Shown: one piece after another, positions 1 through 11,375 of the stretch
How positions within the stretch are numbered: the first letter of the stretch is position 1
How the letters are laid out: the number at the start of each line of letters is the position of its first letter
From: Hymenoscyphus infarciens
Lineage: Eukaryota; Ascomycota; Leotiomycetes; Helotiales; Helotiaceae
Assembly (NCBI GenBank): GCA_001414345.1
Contig: LLCB01000109.1
Coordinates: forward strand, 62,001 to 126,000
Direction of reading: 5' to 3'
Length of the DNA: 64,000 nt
Made by a program: the position numbers and the translations under genes
The notes under the pieces: generated by a model
What the model was told of the DNA's origin: nothing
Database searches by the model: none
The model's input: only the letters and a program-made list of their open reading frames with translations

Positions 1-1
1 G

Positions 2-1862
2 TCGGATTTTTATACGGGCAACAATGATTCTCAGTCCTCGATAGGTGTCCCAACTTTCCGCGACATGGCAGTCTCCGGAGACGTATGCGAGCCACCGGCG
101 AACCGATTGCCTGCCGAAGTCCTTATTGGCATATTCTCGAAGCTCAATACCCCGCAGGATTTGTTTAATGCTATGTTGGTATCGAAGAGATGGGCTCGAA
201 ATTCTGTAGACTTGCTTTGGCACCGCCCGGCTTGTACGAATTGGGATAATCACAGTTTCATCTGCAAGACACTTTCTCTTCCGAACCCATACTTTTCATA
301 CCGAGACTTTATCAAACGTCTTAACCTTGCCAACTTGGCCGACCTAGTCAACGACGGCAGTGTCTTTCCTCTATGGGTTTGTAATCGAGTCGAACGGTTG
401 ACTTTGACTGCATGTGATGGTCTGACAGATTCTGGATTGATTGGCCTTCTCATGCATAGCAATAGCTTGCTTGCACTGGACATATCTGGCGATACTCAAA
501 TCACGGCCGAATCCATGGTGGTCCTGTCCCAATACTGCACCAAGTTACAAGGCCTCAATATTTCGTCTTGTACGAAGATCTCCAACGAGTCCATGATTGC
601 CGTGGCTGAGAAATGTAGCTCCATAAAGAGGGTATGTTGCTTTCGATTTAAATTTAAGTTGTCCCAGGACTGACTTTATGCTAGCTAAAACTCAACAACT
701 GCGAGCAACTCGAAGACGATGCTATCATTGCCTTTGCAAAAAACTGCCCTAATATTCTCGAAATAGACCTACATCAATGCAGGCTTATTGGAAATGCCCC
801 GGTTACTGAGCTCCTTACCAATGGTCAAAGCCTCCGCGAACTCCGTCTAGCAAACTGTGAACTGGTGTCTGATGCAGCATTCCTCGACCTACCTTTGGGC
901 CGAACATTCGAACAACTCCGTATACTTGATCTCACAAGCTGTGCACGGCTGACCGACCAAGCCATTGAAACTATTATTAGCGCTGCGCCTCGCCTCAGAA
1001 ATTTGGTTTTTGCAAAATGCCGAAATCTTACAAACAGCGCCGTGGATGCTATTAGCAAGCTTGGGAAAAATCTTCACTACCTTCACCTAGGACACTGTGG
1101 ACATATTACCGACGAAGCAGTCATCAGACTAGTTCATGCCTGCAACAGAATACGATATATTGATCTTGGATGCTGCATCCATCTTACTGATCAATCTGTT
1201 GTAAAACTGGCTACTCTACCAAAGCTCCGTCGCATTGGCCTCGTCAAATGTTCGAATATCACAGACGAAAGTGTAAAGGCTTTGGCAAATGTTCGCCCGA
1301 CACGACCATCAAGACCTGGCGAGGAGCCACATCCTGGGGGAAGCAGTCTTGAAAGAGTACATCTAAGTTATTGCACTAATCTTAACCTTGCCGTAAGACA
1401 ACACTCCGGATTTCTGCTACTCAACACTAACAATATTACAGAGCATAGTAGAACTTCTAAAGAATTGCACCAAGCTTACTCATCTGAGTTTGACTGGTGT
1501 GCAAGCATTTCTACGCCCCGATTTGGAGCAGTTTTGCCGTGAGGCGCCTACTGGTAAGTTGGCAAGAAATATAGCTGGTGAAGATTTGCTGACCGTTTAT
1601 AGAATTCACGGATCACCAACGTAGTGTCTTTTGTGTATTTTCTGGAAATGGCGTTGTTAGGTTACGGAATCACTTGAGTGCAGAACAGTTCGACGAAATC
1701 GACCAGGACGGAGAAACTGTTGCCGACGACGACCAAACGATGACTGGAATGATGCACACGACTAATATTAACGCCGAAGAGGAGGCGGACGCCGATGCCG
1801 ATGCTGATGATGACGACGATGGAGTTGCAAATAATAGCTCCTTTGGGGGTGTAGCAACCTGA
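2..1862 (+). CDS. GRR1: F-box/leucine-rich-repeat protein GRR1 (SCF ubiquitin ligase adaptor), 5' end outside window
   Basis: Substrate-recognition subunit of an SCF E3 ubiquitin ligase. In yeast Grr1 targets G1 cyclins and nutrient-signalling regulators. The frame is already open at base 2 and the first in-window ATG (65) lies inside it, so the true start is probably upstream. Exons: 2-631, 685-1392, 1442-1553 and 1603-1862. Splicing restores the LRR spacing (for example a CTNLNLA-SIVELLKNC junction) and gives 569 visible residues. An F-box starts at NRLPAEVLIGIFSKL (about visible residues 33-75). It is followed by many LRRs of the cysteine-containing type (repeated LxxLxLxxCxxITD pattern). 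The C-terminus carries the typical FCREAP...VFCVFSG segment and ends in an acidic Asp/Glu/Ala-rich tail. Family assignment is strong; the substrate set in this organism is unknown. Confidence 0.93.
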
Positions 1863-4057
1863 ACCATTTCACGTCGACGATGAATCGAAGAACCAACTTG
1901 TTGGAGTATTATAGAAAATTATCCCCCCAAACGAAAACAGCGAACCAAACGAAATTATGATCGACCAAGAGGAATGACCCTCCAAGGCATACACATCTTC
2001 ATATTTTATATGCTATTCTACTGGAAATTATTGATTGATCAATTCGAGGTTTTCCTTGTTTGAAGAAGAACTTTGAAGAGCACGTATGGATATTACGCAT
2101 ACTGATGACCCAAGGATAGACTCATAACGTTTGAGCATTTTCAGGGAGGATTAAGGGGAACTTTGTGGGGTTTGGGCGTTGTTGGTAGAAGAAATGGGAT
2201 TGCGGTATTGTCATGCCCCAATGGTGTTGAGCGAATTGATATGAATGATACATGGCTATTTTTTTTTTTTCGTGAATGGAAAATTCGATTATTCTGCTTG
2301 CCTTTATGATTGCGTTTTGTCACTCTATGAATTTTGAGTCGCCGTTGCTGCCTCCTTCCTATCTTCGTCCTCCCTGCTTCCAAATTTCTATTACTCCAAA
2401 TTTCTCCATCGAGTGTCGGAGTGAGAAACTCATAAACGAGTTTTGCCACTGAAACGTGTAGCCAATAGACTAGGTAGTGTCTCTGCTCCGGCTGACAATA
2501 TTTGTACCTAATCCATGCTGCTGTGGCCTGGTGTACACTACAATACCGGTACAATCCCTCCGCGTGTGGATTCTGTAAGTACGTACAGTATGTATGTTAT
2601 GCAGAACGACCCGATCCGAGATGATCAACGGTCTCGATGCCTAAGGAGGAGGAGTAGGATCTACACCAGGATGGTTCTTTCGTCGCACATCGCGATGTTG
2701 GTCGGTTGGTTTTGTTGGCGAGGTGTTGGTATTTGTTGGCGTGGTGGGCGAGTAACTCTGGCCCTTGGGATTTATGCAGTGCCAGCATGCATGGCTCTCC
2801 ACCAATCTTGTTACTTGGGATTCTATAGCATCCACAATTCATAACATCTGCAGTGGGTGTTAACAAGCACCTCCACTGCATTTCCTAACATTAACGAGCG
2901 GAGAGGAAATTTCGCGAGGAGAAGATTCTTATTGGGGGACTCGGCTGTGAGGTTACGGATATATCTCTTTTCAGACATTTTTTGGGGGGGAAAACGAGGC
3001 TTGGACGGGGTTCAAGGTTGGAAGTTCGCTCTTTTTAGACACGGGGGTAGGTGTCAATTGTTTGGGCGTACGCATTGGTTTGTTACATGTTGGTGGGAGG
3101 GATTTTCGTAAAGGAGACCAATTCTGGAGCTTCACTCGGGTGTTGGGTTTTTCGCGATATGCAACAATTCCTTTTTGGGGCTTTTGATTTGTTTTTGCTT
3201 GAGGGAGGTTGGGCTTTTGGGGGTGGATGTGGATTTGGAGGGTGTACGGGGCGGGTGTGTCGGTGTGCGAATCGTTCTTTTTTGGTCTTCCCCTTGAGGA
3301 TTGTGAGATACGCGTGGGAAGGTGTACATAGGTACCTTTCATGAGAAGAGCTAGAGGGGCGTGACAGTTGTACAAGAAATCCAGGCCAGTAGGCCAAAAA
3401 GAAGATCTAGATCGCGATCGGTCTCTCAATCAATCTCTACCCCGTGGAGAAACTAGGGTAGAAAACATGGAGCAGGTGGCAGAAAAAGGAAAAACTGCCC
3501 CGTGACAATGTCTCGGTGACCGAAGGCAAAATTGCGATGTGCAGCAAAATATGTAGGAGACTGAAAAGAGAGGGGAATGTGGTCTTGGCCATTGAGGATG
3601 GAGGGGAAGGGGCCGAAAATGGGAATTGGATGCGTTGGTGGCATGTGGGGGGATACGACGTTGTGGAGGTGGGGAAGTGGAAACGGTAGAGGATTCATGG
3701 GTTGGAATTGGAAGGAGCTGGTTGGGAAGGGACTTTGGGATTTGGGAGGAGTATTTCAAGAAAGTAGTAGACTGAATCCAGAGCGATCTGTTGAGAAAAT
3801 TATATGTAGTACTGCGAAGTGGTACAGCCTGCATACCTAGTATAAACACAAGGCTGGCGGACAATGTTTGAGGAGCGACGGAAGAATACCTTCTTCCCAA
3901 CACAGTCTCACCAAGAAAGGTAGAAAAGAAATATTAATTTTCAGATTTGAATATTGCAACAAAAATTATGAGGTTCTGTTCTTCCTTCTCCACAACTCCT
4001 GGTATCTAACATCTAATGAACAAATATCAAACACTAAACTCCCAGAAAAACAAAAAT
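1863..4057. other. Intergenic region between convergent genes
   Basis: Convergent space between GRR1 (+) and the permease (-). It holds a T tract near 2260 and G-rich and purine-rich stretches on the + strand from about 2900 to 3760. Several open frames occur on both strands here, but they are low-complexity, lack recognisable domains and often lack an ATG. I see no convincing gene, tRNA or transposon. Confidence 0.5.
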
Positions 4058-5874
4058 CTACAACTTCCTCCTAACAAACTCCGCTCGTCCCCACCCATCG
4101 CCTTCAATAATTGTCTCGCGAACAAGCTCATAGCCTCCAATTCTTGGTAAAATCTTGGCCCAGATGACCCAGTAGAAAGCACCCGCGATGAAGATGGCAA
4201 TTCCGACGATACAATGCAGGTAATAAGGTAGAGATTTGTAAACGTTTTGGCCTTCGGTAGGAGGAACGAAGGGAGCGACAACGAGGTAGATGTTTGAGAG
4301 GAGGAAGAAGATTGTGATAGGAAGAGTGGCTTTGAATGGAGGACTCCATTGCTGGGGGTTTCGGTGGGCAGAGAAGGGGTGGAGGTAGAGGTGGATGAGA
4401 GCTCCGGCTACAAAGACGTTGATTACCGCCAAGGGGTAGGAGATTACGCTGTTTCGACTGTTAATGTTTTGTTTATAAGAAATTTTGGGAGGAGGAACGT
4501 ACTTGAGAATAAAATTGTATGCGTCTCCTGGTGGAGGTGCGAGCATAATGATCACTGAAACGAGCCAGTGCTCAAAGAGACCCATGAAGGGAGCATTAAA
4601 GGGCTTGTTGCTTGCCCATAGACGTGACCAGGGGAGAATACCCTCACGTCCGATTTCTTGTACTAGACGACCCTGAGAAAAGATCACGGAAAGGACGTTT
4701 CCGAATGCTGAGAGGGCAACGAAGACGGAGAGGACTCGTTCAGCCTTTGGTCCGAAGATGTTGCGGAAGAAAGACGCGGCAAGAACACGACCAGAGGACA
4801 TAATTTCGTCTTTGGGAACTGCGGCGAAGTATGCGATCTATTTAAAGTTTAGCCATGGAAGTTAAAGGTGCTTATGGTGTATGATGAGAGGATTGGCAAA
4901 CTTACGTTGACGAGCATATAAAGCACGGAAACAAGTGCCAAAGCAGCTGGAGCAGCTCTCTTCAGAGTCTTAACCGGGTCCTTGGTTTCAGACAATGCGT
5001 AATTGGCATTGCTGTAACCAATGTAAGACCAAATGATGTTATACAAGGCAGTGACAACTCCATAAGCACTACCAGTCGTGCCCTCAAAAGCATTGGTGAA
5101 GTTATCTGGTTTATCAATCTTAAGGTGACCACCAAGTGCAACCTATCTTGATTAGTTTTGTCATAAATCCTGGGAAACAAGGGTACCTACAAATCCGCAA
5201 ACGATAATCAAAAGCAAAATGAGGAGCTTGATTATGCCAAGAAGATTCTGAAGTCTCAATCCCCATTTCAAAGCTAATCCGTGGATCAAGAAAGCACTTG
5301 TAATGCAAGCCAATCCCACACCTCTCTGGTTCCAGCGACCCACTTCCACATTCGCTGCATGAAGGATATATTCGCCAAACACAACCGAGTTACTTCCTGC
5401 CCAACCTAGCAAAACAACGTATCCAGAGTACATGGCGGTTACGAGAAATTTTGGCTTTCTGTAAACGTATTCGAGATAATTCTTTTCTCCTCCATTTCGT
5501 GGGATGGTCGTCCCAAATTCCATGTAAACCGACAGGCCGGCGTATGCGATGAGCATTCCGGCAACCCACAAGAATAATGAGAGCCCAACAGAGCCAGAGA
5601 GTTGTAGAATCGCGGACGGGGTAGCGAAAATTCCGGTTCCAACCATACGGTTAAAAATTAAGAACACCGCAGAGATGAATCCGATTTCTCGACGAGAGTC
5701 GCTGGTGACATATTGTTCGGGGTCATCTAAAATTCAGTTAGAAGATAAATTTCATTCCCACGCAAACCCTTTACCTTCATGATCAATAACCTCATGAGAC
5801 GCATTCAACTTTCGTTCAGAATCCGAGTGACTTGCGTCACCTGATTTCACAACAACCTCAGATTGTGCACTCAT
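4058..5874 (-). CDS. MUP1: High-affinity methionine permease (MUP1-type, APC superfamily)
   Basis: Plasma-membrane amino-acid permease of the LAT/APC group related to yeast Mup1, which takes up methionine by proton symport. Five exons: 5775-5874, 5191-5726, 4906-5142, 4503-4837 and 4058-4457, giving 535 aa. All junctions keep phase and restore transmembrane segments. A hydrophilic N-terminal tail (MSAQSEVV...) precedes the core, which opens with FNRMVGTGIFATPSA; the GTGIF motif in the first membrane helix is the APC substrate-binding signature. Later landmarks are NYLEYVYRKPKF, WSYIGYSNANYALSETKDP and FSQGRLVQEIGREG, all usual for MUP1-like proteins. About 12 hydrophobic segments are present and length matches the family. 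The N-terminal Lys and Ser residues could serve arrestin/ubiquitin-driven turnover, as in yeast, but that is inference. Methionine specificity rests on family resemblance only. Confidence 0.92.
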
Positions 5875-6443
5875 AGTGAAAGTTGGTGGAAAAACTCCAA
5901 AACACGATTTGAACGATTGGATTTCGACGAGACAAAATTTAATGTGGAACCACACAAACACTACAATCATTGATCAAGCAAAAGAAAAGACAGCTCCACA
6001 GTATATATTTCATTGCTTTGCCACTTGGATCACAGCATTTTGATGTTACCATTCGCAAGGGCGAAGACGTGATGTACTAGAATGGACGAAATGTCAGCTC
6101 CAAGAGAGAAAAACCGACCGCCCAGAGCTAACAGACCACAACATAAGGAGAAGTCATGAGCAAGATCCACTTAAACCCGAGGTAACTGTAATGTCGTGCT
6201 GTCCTAAGCGTCCTAAGAGAAAATCTTGCGTAAGAGAATCGCGCCCGAAATTTCCTAGACCCACGAAAACCTCTTTAAACGTGCTTAGGGCCGGCTTAAT
6301 GGTCGTTGGCCCTTCTTTTTCCGTTCCCATCGATATTTTAGAATCCCATCTTGATGGTTTCATGCGATATATATGGCGTAGAGATCCCACGCCAATTGTT
6401 CTGGAAGCTTGAAAGAGAAGGTGAGTGTGAGATCACCTAAATC

Positions 6444-6471
6444 ACGGGGAAGTCACGTCACGACTTCCCGT
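6444..6471. promoter_or_regulatory. Imperfect inverted repeat upstream of the permease
   Basis: Arms acggggaagtc (6444-6454) and gacttcccgt (6462-6471) pair over 10 bp with one bulged G, around a 7-base centre acgtcac. It lies about 570 bp upstream of the permease start codon. It could be a transcription-factor site, since dyads of this kind often are, but no known sulphur-regulator site is recognised and no function is shown. Confidence 0.25.
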
Positions 6472-9364
6472 CAACGGGACAAACCCATTATAATTGGACA
6501 GAAACCCCCAAGTATATCTCTCTTTGTAGATGGCAAAGAACATCAGCCCTAAGCCAATATACTTTGCTTGCAAGAAGACTCAGCATACAAGGTCATGTGA
6601 CTGATGCAAAGAATCGCCCTCGGGCCGGTTTCGGCAGACACCACAAAACTCTGTTTTTGCAAATTCTACACTTTTCTACGCAACTCGGAAAAATATGAAG
6701 GGAAAAAATTAGACTGAGCCCTAAAAGACGTATCGATGATTGTACTAGTTCTGTTGATTTTGTTCGCGTTGTTATCGTGTTGTTCAGAGTTGCGCAGAAA
6801 AAGCCGACGTTTTTTCCTCCCGGTGGAAGGTCGCGATGGACAGTAAAAGCGGCAGTAAATATCTCTGCTTCATCGCCATTGTTCTAATCTGTAAGGATAA
6901 TTCAGATAATTATTCTAAAAGCTAGGGAAATTTTCGACCCAAATCTTCTCGAGCAATCAAGTTGAATTATTCCAGAGAATCTGGAGAAAGAAATCTAGGA
7001 CAAGGACTCGCGAGCACGGCAGGAGACAACATGATGCAATCGATACCTTATCTTTGGATGGAAAAGAAAAGCAACCGGTACAACAGAAGAACTTGAATCA
7101 ATTCACAGTACCACAGAAACCACTAGATTCGTGCCTTCGCACCAACACATAATCTCGCAGAACCAGATCGGGATGCAACTCCAACATGCAAGGCTCTCAA
7201 TATCTCGTGTCCGCGAGTACGATGTAGTATTCCCTCATTTGAGAGAGTCACAGCAGCAGCAGCAGCACCAACAGTTATAACATTTCAGATGCTTCCCAAA
7301 CAAGAGGCCCGAGGAACACTTCATTCGTCTTGGACGCTGGGCCGTTTTTTTCTCGCAGAGAACACTGGTTCTCATGTGTGCAAAAAGTGTGTAATAAACA
7401 GCGATAAAATGAATCGAACGACTGGACTCTATCAGAGGCAGCTGCGGCTCTTTATTGGTTTTGTCAGCCATACATGCCACCGCATGCTGACATGGCTGGC
7501 GACTTGGGCTCCTGTTGGTTAGAATAGATAAGCTGTATTTTATCGGGCGTCTGGTCGAGCAAAATCAGTTGACGCATCTGGCAGCGGTAAGAATGTCGCC
7601 ATAGAAGATGGTGGTTTGGAGTCATTGACCCGTGAGTCGGCGCTTCTTCAACCACACGCAGGTCGATTTCCGGGGCTAGCCATGAGCTGAGGGGAAACGT
7701 GGTTGTTCGGAGAAATCATCATTCGTGCATTCACAGCAGATTGTCTAGGGCCGAGTCGGGCATGGTACGGCTTTGAGCCCTTGACATTTGGTGTATACTT
7801 TGAGTCTTTGAGCGGCAGATGACAACAAGAAGGTGAGTTCACGCAGGCTGTAGATAAGAGTGGAGTTGGGAATGCAAGAAGGGTCGGTTAGGGCCCGGGA
7901 AAAGGGGGTAAATGCACAATATGTATGTGCTGAGATTGTGAAAGTTGGGCACATGCACAAGTTTTTCTTGGTCAATATGGCTTGCTGCATGATCAAATAT
8001 CGGTCTGTATGCGGGTTTTTGCGCGAGAATTGGTGTTGTCGAAAACTATATCGGGGAAAGTCATCGGTATAAGATAGAGTTGTAAGGAAAGGTTTGTTGG
8101 CAAATTTTGTGACAAGACTCAAGAGACTTTAAGCAGATTGCCATGACCCTTTGGTTTCAGAAACATCAAATTCAGGAGTTCGTATTTGGGGCTAAGAAAT
8201 ATACTCCGTAGGCGGTTGTTTGAACTTTGGTGTGTTTCGAACCATACGAGGAGGTTTTCCGGAGGCTGTGCAACCAAATTTTCATTCTTCAAAATGAAGT
8301 TTTGATTCTTCGAGGGAATTCAACAACCAACAACTCAATAGGTTTATCCGGGATGCAGCCTGTGAATTTCTCGTTGGAACCCACCAAAGAAATAGAGGCT
8401 TAGACGTGGAGTTAATATGGGATTTTGGCCGTTTTTGAGGCTTTTCATCGTCACATGGCGCATTGTTCTAATAATCGCCGCCCCGCAGGTTCCCGCCATC
8501 AAAGCTTCACCCCCACCAAAAGGTAGAAGTAGACTTCGGATGGTCGTCACGGAATGATGTTCTGAATGGGAGACGCGTCGTTCTCAAGAAAGAATTTCCT
8601 CGGCTGGTTTTGGAAGACATATGGACAGCGACGGCACTCTCCAGCTGGTTTCGTGTCACGCAATGGATGCAATGCCAGATTGGACCCCTGCACCACATCT
8701 GCAACGACGTTGTAGAAGTCTGGATTCGATATCTTTTGTTTAGAGGTGCCTCAGTGGCAGCCTTGGAGGCCGTTTCTGCTGTGGAACTTGTTGAAAAGGA
8801 GAGAAGATCAGCCAAGGTTATTTTCGTCGCTGGCCCAGACCTTAATCTAGCGCCACATGCCCAAAGAGACGATTGAGTTTGTCTGCATTAAAATGAGTCC
8901 GATTCGTACAATTGCTGGAGGAATAGTTTTAAGTATCGCTTTTGGAAAGATAATGCTGCTAGAGTATTGTGCCCAATAGTCTAGTCTTCCCTTCCAACGG
9001 CAGGCCGGTATCGACTGCCAACTCTCAGTTTTCGTGGTGGAAAAGCGGACTACCTTGCCTATTCTCGTTGCTACTTATCGGCCTTCTGGTCTCGTCTGGG
9101 CGACCGCACGGTGTCAGCATGGGTGTATGGGTGTATGGGTATGGGTGTATCCGGGGTTGCTCGATTGAAGCAATTTCAATATTGTGGCTTTCCACCCCCA
9201 CCCACTTACCACGCTTCTCCGTGCCCTCTGATTGGCCTGGGACTTGGTACGACCCAGTTTAACATGCAATATTGACGGGGTACCTGGTTAAGGCGTAGGC
9301 CCCTGAGGGTTGTGCCATGGTCCCCTTCATGGTTGCTGTGATTTTCTCCGGCAAGCGCTGGAAC

Positions 9365-9947
9365 AGGACAAGACAGGACAAGACAGGACAGGGCAGGACA
9401 GGGTGAACAAACAAAAAGGAAGCGGTGCCCTCTCACCAGGCTGATCTGATCTGATCTGATCTTGAAGTGCCGTTCAGTTCCCTATAGAGTGCATAGAGTA
9501 CTCTACTTGTACTGGTACTAGTATCCATTTGCATCTCCTCTGCATCTGCATCTGCATCTGCATCTGCTTCCGCATCCAAGGGCTAATGTGCGACTCGGTT
9601 TTGCCTGTATTCTAATTTCTACTGCCACCCCCAGCTCCCAAAAACATCGCCAGATCGAGGTCCTATATAAACCTGTCCGCCATTCCGCTCCCGTACCAGC
9701 AAAGATCGCCTTCCACCTGCTCCAAATACAGTCACTCGTTTATCTGTACTTGGAACATCATCGCGGTTCGCCATTCGACCTCTATCACGGGTCTGAGAAG
9801 GAGAATAATATACCCGGGCCCCTCCTGCTACACGGAAAAACTCAGGACGAGTAAAGACGAGACGGATTCTCAGGAAATCAACCAGGAAGGTCCAGGAAAT
9901 AGCTCTTCTTCACTGAAGGAGCATCATCATCATCATCATCATCATCA
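9365..9947. repeat. Cluster of four unrelated short tandem repeats
   Basis: Degenerate 5-bp RGACA units at 9365-9404, (CTGAT)n at 9441-9462, (TGCATC)n at 9541-9566 and (CAT)n at 9922-9947. They lie in the 750 bp before the DUF7729 gene start, and the CAT run is probably transcribed if the TATA-like element at 9664 is used. Confidence 0.85.
9664..9671 (+). promoter_or_regulatory. TATA-like element upstream of the DUF7729 gene
   Basis: The sequence tatataaa lies 438 bp upstream of the ATG at 10110 and is followed by CT-rich DNA. It would imply a long leader of about 400 nt. This is position and motif only; no transcription start is known. Confidence 0.35.
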
Positions 9948-10109
9948 AGGAGGACCACGCCACGATTCTCGCATTGCACCTCATTGCACTACCTTGGGAC
10001 GACGACGACGTGTCGACGCCCAAGATCGAGTAATGCTGGAGCCACGATTATAACAACCCCCTCTTCCATACTACACCATACGTAATTCCTCCCAGCAACA
10101 GATATCGGC

Positions 10110-11375
10110 ATGAGTTTAATGATAATGGAGAAAGTCGCTCAGAAGGTGGTTTCCGGTGGACGGAGAACGCACCATAGGCTGAACCTTGCAGCTCGTCGTC
10201 CTTCTCACGTACAACAGCACCACTTTTTGCTATTCGCTTTTCTGATAATATGTTGTCTCCCATCGTGTTCGGCGTTGGTGGTCATAAAAGAGCAAATGGT
10301 TGAGGTTGAACCCGCAGCCTTGGTCGAGGTCGTTGCAACGCTCGATACTAGTAGATCAACACTCAACCAATGGGCCCAATCAGGGCAGATATTGGTTGAT
10401 CTTGCACCTCCACCCAAGCAGCAGGAATGGACCTTGTCCAAGGTCAACGAGGATCTTCGACGAAGACAGGAGTTGGGTCAAGACAGTGCACCAACTGCAA
10501 AACCAGTCACGCAGACCATCACTGCTACTGTGGGTGGCTCAGGAACCAAGACAAGTCGCGCTACCACCGCCACTCTAATTACAGCTGCCACAGATGCATC
10601 TTCTCCACTCCCAAGCGCTTTTGATAGTGGCTTCAACTCCAACATCACCGCCAGTTGTGCTTCATTTATGAATTCAATGCTTGCAAATGCTACTTTCAAA
10701 GCGTGCCTCCCAGTCTCGCTTCTACTCCAGGTATGTTACTTGCGATATTTTTTCAACCGAGATAATACTAATAAACAATAGAACTCCATGTCATTCTTCC
10801 AAGCCGAGAAATCTGTCACCAGAATTACACAAGTTCTTGACAACGCCTGTGCCGCGAATGTCACCAGTTGTGGAAAGGTGATGTCTGCTTTCGCAGCCAA
10901 CATCACCAGCTCGTCGGCTTGTTCTGCAGATCTCTCCACCCAAAACCCACTCATCAACCAAGCACGCCTCGGTCTAGTTGCCTACAAACCCATCTACACT
11001 GCCACCTGCTTGAAGAACCAAATCTCAAAATCCTATTGCTTTGCAGAAGCCATCACCAACGCCACCACCCCCGCCGATACATACCTCTACTACCTCCCTC
11101 TTAACATCAGCTTACCAGGAGGAAGTCAACCGACCTGTAATTCATGTTTACAAAACTCCATGGCTGTATACGAAGCAGCCAGCTCCGATCGAACGAGCGC
11201 AGTCGCAATATCCTACGTCAATGCAGCAATGCAAGTAAACGTCAATTGCGGTCCCAATTTCGTCAACGCCAGTCTTGCAGCGGCAGTAGTAACCAACGGC
11301 GCGTCGAGCCCCTTAATGGGCACTAATTTCGGCTTAATAGCCGTGGTACTTGCTGTCTCTAGCCTACTATTGTAG
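10110..11375 (+). CDS. DUF7729-type secreted glycoprotein, probably GPI-anchored
   Basis: Two exons (10110-10730 and 10782-11375; intron with gtatgt donor, ctaataaac branch-like sequence and atag acceptor) give 404 aa. Residues 39-58 are strongly hydrophobic (LLFAFLIICCLPSCSALVV) and resemble a signal peptide or anchor, although the 38-residue basic stretch before it is long for a signal peptide. A Ser/Thr-rich linker follows (about 130-180). Then comes a Cys-rich domain with many N-glycosylation sequons: FNSNITASC, LANATF, NVTSCGK and PTCNSC. The last residues (NGASSPLMG followed by a hydrophobic tail ending SSLLL) fit a GPI-attachment signal. From memory the domain resembles fungal DUF7729, of unknown function. 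Likely cell-surface or cell-wall located; molecular role not known. Confidence 0.85.

Larger units (their letters stand above)
5875..10109. other. Long intergenic region between divergent genes
   Basis: About 4.2 kb between the start codons of the permease (-) and the DUF7729 gene (+). It contains a short imperfect hairpin at 6444-6471, a CAG run near 7251-7268, and a series of different microsatellites from 9365 to 9947. Open frames in this stretch are short, lack family resemblance and mostly begin with non-ATG codons. The right end probably carries the promoter and leader of the downstream gene. No gene is supported. Confidence 0.5.

Noticed and set aside
2971..3429. 152-codon frame on the - strand
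   Set aside because: Composition follows G-rich intergenic DNA, several frames overlap it, and no domain or splice structure is seen.
8234..8246. tRNA B-box-like TTCGAACC match on the - strand
   Set aside because: No A box at a proper distance and no cloverleaf could be drawn by eye; the same holds for a similar match near 17607.
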